Assembly: GCF_001401755.1 (NCBI RefSeq)
Contig: NZ_AVQK01000014.1
Location: forward strand, 62,001 to 126,000
Direction of reading: 5' to 3'
Length of the DNA stretch: 64,000 nt
Source of the DNA: Aquimarina longa SW024
GTDB lineage: Bacteria; Bacteroidota; Bacteroidia; Flavobacteriales; Flavobacteriaceae
This document shows, one piece after another, positions 25,963-35,500 of the stretch. The position numbers and the translations under genes were made by a program. Within the stretch, counting starts at the first letter, position 1, and every line of letters begins with the position of its first letter. Below the pieces are notes generated by a model that had not been told where the DNA came from, searched no databases, and saw only the letters and a program-made list of their open reading frames with translations.

Positions 25963-27753
25963 ATGATTAAAAAAATACTTACTATAGGGTATCTTGTATT
26001 ACTTTTTACAGCATGTAAAAACGAAACTACAACAAAACAACCTGTAGAAGATACTACTATTAGTGATCGATTCAATGAGATGTTGGATAATTACTATGAA
26101 GAAGGATTAAAACTAAACCCTGTACAAGCCACTTTTGCAGGAGATAATAGATTTAACGATCAATTTTTTAATACTCTGGCAGAAGAAAATGTGCATACTA
26201 CTAAAGCATATTATACTACATATAAAGAGCAGTTAGAGCAGTTTAGTGATAGTATTCTTTCTGAGAGTGAGAAAATGAGTAAAGCAATTCTTAAATGGGA
26301 GTGTGACATATACCTAGAGACGCTTAATTATAAAAAAGAGTATACACCAATTGATCAAATGTGGTCTATTAATTTGGTAATGGGGCAATTAGCAAGTGGA
26401 TCTAGTGCACAACCTTTTAAAACAGTAGAAGATTATCATAACTGGCTAAAACGATTAGACGGATATGTAGATTGGATGGCATCTGCTAAGACAAAAATGG
26501 AAGAAGGTATAACAGCAGGATATGTGTTGCCAAAATCATTGATTGTAAAAGTAGTACCACAATTAAAAGCACTAACAGTCGAGGACTTAGAGAAACATCT
26601 TTTTTATAGCCCTATAAAGAACCTCCCTAAAGATTTTTCTGAAGAAGACAAGAACATGTTAATAGAAGCATATAGCAATATGTTATCCAAAAAAATAATC
26701 CCAGCATACAAACGCCTACACCAATTTATGAGTACAACATATATGGAAGCAGGGAGAAGCAGTTCTGGGATTGCAGCCATTCCTAATGGAGAACAATATT
26801 ACCAGCATCAGATAAAACAGTATACCACGACTAATATGACTGCAGATGAGATCCATAATTTAGGACTTGCTGAGGTTGCTCGTATTGCTACCGAGATGGA
26901 AACCATAAAAAAACAAGTAGGATATACAGGAGATCTAAAATCATTCTTTGATCATGTACGTAATAAAAAAGAATTAATGCCATTTACAGACCCACAAGAA
27001 GTAATTGATAATTTTACTGCGATTCATAACCGTATGAAACCCCAGATAGAACAGCTATTTGATGTAAAACCAAAAACTCCTTTCGAAGTACGACGTACAG
27101 AAACTTTTAGAGAAAAATCTGCTAGTGCAGAATATAACCCAGGATCATTAGACGGCACCCGACCAGGGATTTTTTATACCCCGATACCAGAAGTAACAAA
27201 GTATAATATATATAGCGATGAATCATTGTTTTTGCACGAAGCCATACCAGGACATCATTATCAAATCTCATTAACACAAGAAAGTAAAGAGTTACCAAAA
27301 TTCAGAAAAACACTATGGTACAGTGGTTATGGAGAAGGATGGGCATTATATAGCGAATCATTAGGAAAAGAACTTGGATTATATACAGATCCATACCAAT
27401 ATTTTGGAATGTTAGGAGCAGAAATGCATCGTGCCATACGTCTAGTAGTAGATACAGGATTACATGCTAAGGGATGGACACGAGAGCAAGCAATACAATA
27501 CTCATTAGATAATGAAGCCGAATCAGAAGCAGGGATCACCTCAGAGATAGAACGATATATGGCTAATCCAGGACAAGCATTATCATATAAAATAGGACAA
27601 TTAAAAATAAGAGAACTTAGAGCCAAAGCTAAAAAAGAACTAGGAGATCAATTTAATATCAGACAATTTCATAATCAAGTATTAGAAACAGGATGTGTAC
27701 CCTTAGCAATACTAGAACAAAAAATAAATACTTGGATTGCTAATAGCAAGTAA
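25963..27753 (+). CDS. DUF885 lipoprotein, putative zinc peptidase
   Basis: 596 residues. The signal MIKKILTIGYLVLLFTAC ends in a lipobox cysteine. LFLHEAIPGHHYQISLTQES contains the HExxxHH-type zinc motif of DUF885, and GWALYSESLGKELGLY supplies the glutamate of the gluzincin helix. ITSEIERYMANPGQALSYKI and KIGQLKIRELRAKA complete the C-terminal signature. DUF885 proteins are helical, carboxypeptidase-like metalloproteins; substrate unknown. Predicted to be anchored in the envelope. It stands alone, with its own terminator. Confidence 0.9.
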   Translation: MIKKILTIGYLVLLFTACKNETTTKQPVEDTTISDRFNEMLDNYYEEGLKLNPVQATFAGDNRFNDQFFNTLAEENVHTTKAYYTTYKEQLEQFSDSILSESEKMSKAILKWECDIYLETLNYKKEYTPIDQMWSINLVMGQLASGSSAQPFKTVEDYHNWLKRLDGYVDWMASAKTKMEEGITAGYVLPKSLIVKVVPQLKALTVEDLEKHLFYSPIKNLPKDFSEEDKNMLIEAYSNMLSKKIIPAYKRLHQFMSTTYMEAGRSSSGIAAIPNGEQYYQHQIKQYTTTNMTADEIHNLGLAEVARIATEMETIKKQVGYTGDLKSFFDHVRNKKELMPFTDPQEVIDNFTAIHNRMKPQIEQLFDVKPKTPFEVRRTETFREKSASAEYNPGSLDGTRPGIFYTPIPEVTKYNIYSDESLFLHEAIPGHHYQISLTQESKELPKFRKTLWYSGYGEGWALYSESLGKELGLYTDPYQYFGMLGAEMHRAIRLVVDTGLHAKGWTREQAIQYSLDNEAESEAGITSEIERYMANPGQALSYKIGQLKIRELRAKAKKELGDQFNIRQFHNQVLETGCVPLAILEQKINTWIANSK

Positions 27754-27792
27754 TCGTTATGTTTTGTTAAAAAAAATAAGACATCATTATAT

Positions 27793-27834
27793 ATCAAAAA
27801 ACCCTGTAGAGCTAGTTTCACAGGGTTTTTTGAT
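27793..27834 (+). terminator. terminator after the DUF885 gene
   Basis: Perfect 15-bp arms ATCAAAAAACCCTGT and ACAGGGTTTTTTGAT with a 12-base loop; works in either direction. Confidence 0.9.
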
Positions 27835-27910
27835 ACATAAACTTAAATAAATTTAAAAAAAACCTTCTCTTCTTAATTTTAAAATCAAAAAAAAAGTAAA
27901 AAAAAAAATC

Positions 27911-27933
27911 CCAGTTTCAAAAAATGAAACTGG
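27911..27933 (-). terminator. hairpin with a T tract only on the minus strand
   Basis: CCAGTTTCA-N5-TGAAACTGG; a long A run precedes it on the plus strand, so as a terminator it would stop minus-strand (antisense) transcription coming from the RHS locus. Similar in sequence to the CCAGTTACA hairpins between the RHS cassettes. Confidence 0.5.
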
Positions 27934-28034
27934 CGTGCCTTATTATTGCATTGGGAAAATAAACTATTAATCATTTAAAACAAATTCACAAACTAATGCA
28001 TATACTACTCACACTATTATCTTATAGTACAGCT

Positions 28035-31000
28035 ATGAGAAAAAAACTAATCTGGCTACTCATCATAGGGTTTAGCAGTATTACCGTTTTTGGTCAAAAT
28101 GCCGCTCCTGTAAATCATTTTAATGTAAACTCTGCTCTAGGAGTTTATAATGTAAGTACACCAAATATGGCAAGTTTTCAAAAAGTTACCCATATTCCTA
28201 TGAACCCCTATACAGGTAGGGCAAATGTAACAATCCCTCTGTATGAGATCAAATCAGGAGACCTTAGCGTTCCAATCTCTATCTCCTATAATACTTCTGG
28301 AGTAAAAGTAGATGATATCCCTTCATCTGTTGGTAGTAACTGGTCATTGAGTGCAGGAGGCAGTATCAGTAAAACAGTAAAAGGTCTTGAAGATTTTTAT
28401 TACAAAGCTGAAGAAAGCCCTCAAAGTAAAGATTATTATGTATTAAAAAGCTTAGGATGGAGCCATCGCTTAGATTATGCAGCTACTAAATCTATAAAAA
28501 CCCTTTTAGGAACCACACTACCTTTTACATTACCAGCAAAGAGTAATGGTTCTGATTTATATTCTAATGCTTTTAATCTACAAACAAAAAATGATGACTC
28601 TAGACCTGATCTATTCACTGCTAACGCTCCAGGACTATCTACATCATTTGTACACCGTATGGATAAAACCGTAATGGAATTACAACATCAGGGCAATACC
28701 ATTGTATCTGCCTTTGGAGAAAGCAACCCTATAAGCCTTTTCGGATTCAATGACGGTTGGGAAGGCACAAGACCAATCAAATGTATTACTAATATAAATG
28801 TAACCAACCCACAGGGGGTTACTTATCAGTTTGGTCATCTCGATATTTCTCAAACTGCAGATACCTTATCTTCAAAATCCAGTGATAGACGAAAAAAATA
28901 CGAAGTATATTCCTATAACCAGGTAGACACCTATCATTTGTCGTCTATGCAAAGTAGTGCAACTCACAAAGAAATTAAGTTTAATTATAATAGATATACA
29001 TCAGAAAATGAAGAGGTTAAAATATCACAGGTTGAGAGTTATTCTGGCGGAAGTTTTGATAAAGGAATACCTATAACCCCTTTTATTTATCCTGCTCAAC
29101 TTTTAAAAACAAAACATCCTCAATTAAACCGAATCAATACCATTACTTTTGAAGAAGGTTCTGTAGAGTTTATTCATGCTAAAAACAGAGAGGATCTAAT
29201 AGGAGGTCGCGCTTTGACCACAATTATTGTTAGAGATTTTCATGGAACTGTGATCAAAACATTAAAGTTTGAATATAGTTATTTTAAATCAAGTTTTAAC
29301 TGTACTACTCCAGAATGTAAACGATTACGACTAGATAAGATACGTGTTTTTAGTAAAACAGGAGCAGAATTACCTGGGTATACATTTAGTTATGACATTA
29401 CTTCTTTACCTCCACGAGGTACCTATAACCAAGACTTTTTGGGATATGCAAATGGATTGGCAATCCCTAAAGAAGATACTCCAGCTTTTCCTAAGTTGTA
29501 CTTTTCTGTTAATAAAGGAAAATACTCTTTCTTTCCAGTTTCATTAGGTCAGGATTACCGAGAATTACCAGGAGATTATTCTATGATTCCTGATCTAAAA
29601 TATGCAAAAGCAGGTGTACTAACAAGTATACAATACCCTACAGGAGCTTCTACACAGTTTTCTTATGAATTAAATTCTTTTTTGATAGGTACCAAAGAAA
29701 TACAAGGAGGAGGTTTGCGAATCAAGTCCCAACGTATTATTGATAAAACAGGACATCAAGAGATATTAGACTATCGATATCTTGATACTGACTGGAAACC
29801 TTCTGGTCGATTAAACGCAATACCAACATATGCCAATGTAAAAATTGGTTATGGAGACTCTACAGATGGTAATCTCGAAGATCTGCTTTTTGAAGTATAT
29901 TCTTCCTCACAGTTTCAGGCAGAACTAACCGATGGAGCTTATGTAGGGTATTCTAGAGTTTTGATCAAAAACAGAGAGAACCACGGGATAACCGAAAATA
30001 TATATACAAGTTCTAAAGACGAACCCAATATACAAGCACCTATATATGATGTAGGTACTCTTTTTAAAAATGAATTCTATGACGTAAACGAACCTTCTCT
30101 CGATTTTTATAATCAAAATGGAGGACTCCAAAATATATTGATCGATAAAGGCTTGTTTAGAGGTAAACTAAAATTACAACGATTATACGACTCTACAGGT
30201 AAATTAATACAACGAACCAATATCACGTATACTAAAGATCTTTTGGATTCCTTTTCAGTAGATCATATACAAGTAGAAGGAGATTTTATTGACACTTTTG
30301 GAGAACCAGCTTCTCGTGCTAAATATTATTCACAAAAGTTTGACCTGTCTTCACAACGCCATATGAAAACCTCAGAAATCGTAAAAGACTATTATAAAGA
30401 TGGCACAACCAAAATTACCCAAACCAGTCAAAAATATCATTCTAAGTTTCCTGTCCTTAAAGAACAAACCGCAACCAATAGTTTAGGAATACCCATAAAA
30501 AATATCTTTTATTATCCTGATGAAAAAGCATCCTTATCAGACCTAAGTACCACAGAATCTTTGGCGATAGATCATTTAATTGGCAATAAAAGGTATACTA
30601 TACCAATCCAAACCGAATCTTATATAGGAGATACAAAAACCCAGACACAACGTACCAGTTTTAAAACCTGGCAAAATTCGATTACAGCTCCTGCATCGCA
30701 GCAAACCGCCAAAAAAGATGCAGTTTTAGAAGATCGTGTAACATATAAACAATACGATGCATCAGGTAATGTAATATCAGTATCACAAACCAACGGTACC
30801 GAAATTTCTTACATCTACGGTTATAAAAACAGTGTGATTATTGCAGCGCTAAAAAATGTTTCTTATCAAGATATCCCTCAGGCTACGATTACACAATTAC
30901 AACAATTATCAGATAATGATAAGGATACTGCAACAGAGCAAACGCTCAAAGATGCATTAGATGCTTTACGAACTACCTTTACACAAGGGCAGATTACAAC

Positions 31001-32531
31001 CTATACGTATACGCCATTAATCGGAGTAACCAGTATTACTAATCCAGCAGGTATGACTACCTATTATCAATACGATGATTTTAATCGGTTACAAACGATT
31101 AAAGATCATTACGGAAAAATCCTAAAAGAGTATTGTTACGGATACAAAGGGGTTAGTAATCCATGCAATAGAACTTTACCTGTAGGAGATTTGGATGATA
31201 TCATAGGCAATGAATCTTCTAAAGTATATATTGAGGTAGGTGCCCCAAAAGACTATCAGATTCCAATCCCAGATCATCTTGATGCGGCAGAGTATTATTG
31301 GCCAGAAATTGATAATACCGAATATAAGTATAAAAGTTTACACCCTGTACTATATTTCCCTAGGCCCAGACTTGTTCATGGGGATGGTTTCCCAAGTAAC
31401 TCTATTAATTTACAAGGGTTTAACCTCCTTTATCCCACCGAGTATTATAGTTCGGGTTGGACAACCTCACGAAAAGGGATGTCTTATAAGCTAGTAGGTA
31501 AAGATTTAGGTAATAATGCGGATATAGTAGTGTGGGGAATCGTATTGGCAAACGGAAAAGAAATACCGATATCTACCACTATACCAGAACTAACCAATGT
31601 ATTGTTTCCTGTGTTTTGTCTAAATGGAGTAAAAGGAAAAATATTTTGTAGAATAGTAAAAACAGGTCCTGTAACTCCTGTTGGTCCAGCATTAGCATCT
31701 GTAGATAACATTGTTCCAGTATCTTCAGAAATATATTATAGTAAACCTATTCTATTTACCGAAGGCTTATCTTATTTGGATAGATCAACACCTTATGCCC
31801 TTAGTAGTTCAACTGTAAATGCCTGTGAGATAATAGCGGGGATAGCTCCTGTAGATACACAAGATACGGGTACAACAGAATTTGATCTCCCCTGGAGCTA
31901 TAGCGATTGGGATGTAAATTTAGAACAAGATGCTGATTATGATAGTATGACTGTAGGTGGATCGGGTATCCGAAATACAGAATTAGAACGTATCAAAGTT
32001 CATCTCAATTATGGGAAATATAGGATTCCTATTCCTAATGATTTTAAAGCACAAGAATATGAGTGGACAGAAGGAAACAGACCGAGTTTACACCCTGTAT
32101 TTTATTACCCTAGGCCACATTTGATAGATGATATCACAGTACCGAGTGCTTCTCAGTTCAATTCTATTTTTAAACGGCACTATCCAGATTCGTATTACAG
32201 CTCAGGGTGGTATGTAGAACGAGGAGGATATCGCTATAGTATCACAGGATTAGAAGTGCTGTCAGAAGAGTATACAACCGAATGGTTTATAGCAATAGGG
32301 AATACTAAACATAAGCTAGAAGTATTTATACCAGAAACTACTGAACTCTTTTTTATACCAAGAAAGCTAATAGGGCAAAAAGGGCAAGTAGTATGTAGAG
32401 TCACTATAGGATCTTCTGATAATCCTTCTAAAATTATGGATATAAAAAGTGAGGTTACTATTTTTAAAGAAGGCTTAGCACCATCTGATTTAGGCGCAAG
32501 AAGTATTTCTCCTTTTGACTTGCAAAACTAA
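28035..32531 (+). CDS. SpvB-like YD-repeat protein, partner of the RHS toxin
   Basis: 1498 residues from ATG 28035, with a signal peptide (MRKKLIWLLIIGFSSITVFG). The first 250 residues resemble SpvB/TcB-type shells: RANVTIPLYEIKSGDLSVPI, SISYNTSGVKVDDIPSSVGS, NWSLSAGGSISKTVKG. YD repeats follow, with TYKQYDASGNVISVSQTNGT and TTYYQYDDFNRLQTIKDHYG at about 910-1040. Two tandem related domains end it (about 1061-1250 and 1318-1498), sharing SLHPVLYFPRPR/SLHPVFYYPRPH and YYSSGW. It has no RHS core and no toxin tip. It lies 55 bp before the full RHS gene and is probably co-transcribed. It may form part of the RHS shell or delivery apparatus; that is inference. Confidence 0.75.
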   Translation: MRKKLIWLLIIGFSSITVFGQNAAPVNHFNVNSALGVYNVSTPNMASFQKVTHIPMNPYTGRANVTIPLYEIKSGDLSVPISISYNTSGVKVDDIPSSVGSNWSLSAGGSISKTVKGLEDFYYKAEESPQSKDYYVLKSLGWSHRLDYAATKSIKTLLGTTLPFTLPAKSNGSDLYSNAFNLQTKNDDSRPDLFTANAPGLSTSFVHRMDKTVMELQHQGNTIVSAFGESNPISLFGFNDGWEGTRPIKCITNINVTNPQGVTYQFGHLDISQTADTLSSKSSDRRKKYEVYSYNQVDTYHLSSMQSSATHKEIKFNYNRYTSENEEVKISQVESYSGGSFDKGIPITPFIYPAQLLKTKHPQLNRINTITFEEGSVEFIHAKNREDLIGGRALTTIIVRDFHGTVIKTLKFEYSYFKSSFNCTTPECKRLRLDKIRVFSKTGAELPGYTFSYDITSLPPRGTYNQDFLGYANGLAIPKEDTPAFPKLYFSVNKGKYSFFPVSLGQDYRELPGDYSMIPDLKYAKAGVLTSIQYPTGASTQFSYELNSFLIGTKEIQGGGLRIKSQRIIDKTGHQEILDYRYLDTDWKPSGRLNAIPTYANVKIGYGDSTDGNLEDLLFEVYSSSQFQAELTDGAYVGYSRVLIKNRENHGITENIYTSSKDEPNIQAPIYDVGTLFKNEFYDVNEPSLDFYNQNGGLQNILIDKGLFRGKLKLQRLYDSTGKLIQRTNITYTKDLLDSFSVDHIQVEGDFIDTFGEPASRAKYYSQKFDLSSQRHMKTSEIVKDYYKDGTTKITQTSQKYHSKFPVLKEQTATNSLGIPIKNIFYYPDEKASLSDLSTTESLAIDHLIGNKRYTIPIQTESYIGDTKTQTQRTSFKTWQNSITAPASQQTAKKDAVLEDRVTYKQYDASGNVISVSQTNGTEISYIYGYKNSVIIAALKNVSYQDIPQATITQLQQLSDNDKDTATEQTLKDALDALRTTFTQGQITTYTYTPLIGVTSITNPAGMTTYYQYDDFNRLQTIKDHYGKILKEYCYGYKGVSNPCNRTLPVGDLDDIIGNESSKVYIEVGAPKDYQIPIPDHLDAAEYYWPEIDNTEYKYKSLHPVLYFPRPRLVHGDGFPSNSINLQGFNLLYPTEYYSSGWTTSRKGMSYKLVGKDLGNNADIVVWGIVLANGKEIPISTTIPELTNVLFPVFCLNGVKGKIFCRIVKTGPVTPVGPALASVDNIVPVSSEIYYSKPILFTEGLSYLDRSTPYALSSSTVNACEIIAGIAPVDTQDTGTTEFDLPWSYSDWDVNLEQDADYDSMTVGGSGIRNTELERIKVHLNYGKYRIPIPNDFKAQEYEWTEGNRPSLHPVFYYPRPHLIDDITVPSASQFNSIFKRHYPDSYYSSGWYVERGGYRYSITGLEVLSEEYTTEWFIAIGNTKHKLEVFIPETTELFFIPRKLIGQKGQVVCRVTIGSSDNPSKIMDIKSEVTIFKEGLAPSDLGARSISPFDLQN

Positions 32532-32586
32532 TACAATACGTAACTATTATATATCCAAAACATTTTAATTTATTAAGATACTGATT

Positions 32587-35500
32587 ATGAAAAAAATATA
32601 TATATACATATTTGCGATACTATTTACCATATCAGGGTATTCGCAGTTTGTAGAACCCGTAGGTCCAGGAACTCCTACGCCAATTAATCCAGGAGGTCCT
32701 ATCAATCCAGGAGGTCCAATAGATCCAGGTCCAATAGACCCAGGAGGAGATGATTTGTTTAAATATTATAAAGATGCTGATGGTGATGGTTGGGGTGATC
32801 CAAATGAAGAAATATCATTCATTCCAAGTATATTTAACCCCAATCCCCCTTCTGGATATGTTAAAAAATCTGGAGATTGCGATGATACAAATGATCAAAT
32901 ATATCCCAGGGACTGGTATCTGGATTTTGATAAAGATGGACAAGGAAGCGATCAGGAGTTAAAAGGGCTAACAGAAAGTGACTTTGTGTTTAAGGGATAT
33001 CCTGTGCCATTTATATTTTCACAAAACCCAAAACCAATTGCTACAACAATTCCGGCAAAAGTATATAGAGGATGTCATCGTCCTAATGGACCATACTCTT
33101 ATTCGATGACAAAAGGAGATTGTAACGATAATAATTCGTCTATTATATTAAGAACCTGGTATCGTGATAAAGATGGGGATAATTTTGGTACAGATACCGA
33201 TACCAAACAACAATGTGAACAACCACAAGGGTATGTATATCAGGGGTTTGATTGTGATGATAATGATCCTAATAAAATACCAAAATACTGGTATCGCGAT
33301 AAAGATAATGATGGTTGGGGAAAAGCTAACCATACCGTAAATACCCAGGGTATTACCTCAGATATAAAAACGCAATGTGATCAACCAGAAGGCTATGTCC
33401 TAAAAAGAGGAGATTGTAACGATGATGATCCATCCATAATACCACAATATTGGTATAAAGACTCAGATAAAGATGGTTGGGGGAAAATAATAGCTCCGTC
33501 TGAGTTAAATAACCCGCTCAACTCAGATATAAGAATAGCTTGTGAACAACCAAACGAATTTGCATTTGCCGTATTTGTAGGAAAAACAGGAGATTGTAAT
33601 GATGGTAATGACCAGGTACACCCTGATGTTGTTTGGTATAAAGATAGCGATGGCGATGGTTGGGGAGATGCTAATAACATTCAAAAAAAATGTACGCAAC
33701 CCGTAGGCTTTATTGCCAAAGCAGGAGATTGTAATGACAATGATAACCAAGTACATCCCGAAACCGTATGGTATAAAGATGGAGATGGAGATACCTGGGG
33801 CGATGCTACTATTACAAAAAAACAATGCACACAACCTGTAGGATTCGTACCCAAAGTTGGAGATTGTAGAGATGATGACGATCAAATACACCCTGATATA
33901 GTTTGGTATATCGATACCGATAATGATGGATTTGGAGAAGATGGAGATATCAAACAACAATGTGATCGCCCTATTGGATACAGTGCAAGTAAATCAGACC
34001 AATGTCCAGGTGTTTTTGGTAGAGATAAAGGTTGCCCTTCTGATAACTATACAAATCCATATATCAGTGACCAAAATTTTATCTATACCCGTACTCCACA
34101 AAAAGAAATCACCAGTGTATCAGAAATCCAAAAACGACAAGATGTAATCGAAGAAGTAACCTATTTTGACGGGTTCGGCAGACCAATACAACATGTAGGA
34201 ATTGCACAGTCAAAAAGCGGATCATCATCTTTTAAAGATGTAGTACAGCATTATTCGTATTCTAATATTGGTAGACAGGATAAAGATTACCTGCCATATG
34301 CAGAAGGAGGAGACTATAACGGAAATTACCGAAAAGGAACTAACGAAAGAGCAATACAATACTATTATAAAAATCGATATAAAGATGACTTTAAAGATGT
34401 AAAAAACGAATCCGTTAATGTCTATACAGAACGCCAGCATGAGCGCTCTCCTTTGGCTCGATTAGAAAAACAAGCAGCTCCAGGAAAAGATTGGGCAATG
34501 GGTAACGGACATGAAATTAAACATGAATATGCTACCAATGCAGTAAACGAAGTACAAGCCTTTATAGCTACAGTTGGAGATAATGGAGAAACTACTTTAA
34601 GTAGCCCCGTACCCTATTATCCTGTAGCAAGTTTAACTAAGAATATTACCAAAGACGAAAACTGGACATCCGGTAAAAACCATACTACCGAAGAATTTAA
34701 AGACAAACAAGGTAGAGTTATACTAAAACGAACTTATGTGTCAGAGGAACAACATAATACCTATTATGTATATGATGACTTCGGTAACCTATCATTTGTC
34801 ATTCCTCCAAAGGTGAATACGAATGATGGAATTGATACTACAGAACTATCAGAATTATGTTATCAATATAGATATGACTATAGAAATCGACTAATAGAGA
34901 AGAAAATCCCAGGTAAAGGGTGGGAGTCTATTGTGTACAATACACTAGATCAACCCGTATTAACTCAAGATGCATTATTAAAAGCACAAAACAAATGGCT
35001 CTTTACCAAATATGATGCTCATGGAAGAGTTGCCTATACAGGTAGTATAATAGATCATCGAGAGCGAAATAGTATACAAGCTGAACTAAATACTTTTACC
35101 ACTACCTTATGGGTACAACGCAGTACTGCTATCTCAATAGGTGGTGTAACTATGTATTATACTAATGGAGGATATCCTAATGCGGATAATGCAGAAGTAT
35201 TAACCATCAATTATTATGATGATTATGATTTTTTACAAAATGAAGACACTACTGTATTTACAGTTCCAACTACAAGTTTAGAACAATCTATAGCTACGAT
35301 TACAAGATCATTGGCTACAGGTAGTAAAGTAAAAGTATTAGAAACCGATCATTGGATTACTACAGCAACCTGGTATGATAAGCGTTTACGACCAATCTAT
35401 GTTACTACCAAGAATGAATATCTAAATACTCAGGATATTATAAAAAGTAAACTTGATTTTGTAGGTAAAGTACTAAAGACGCATACAGAGCATTATAAAG

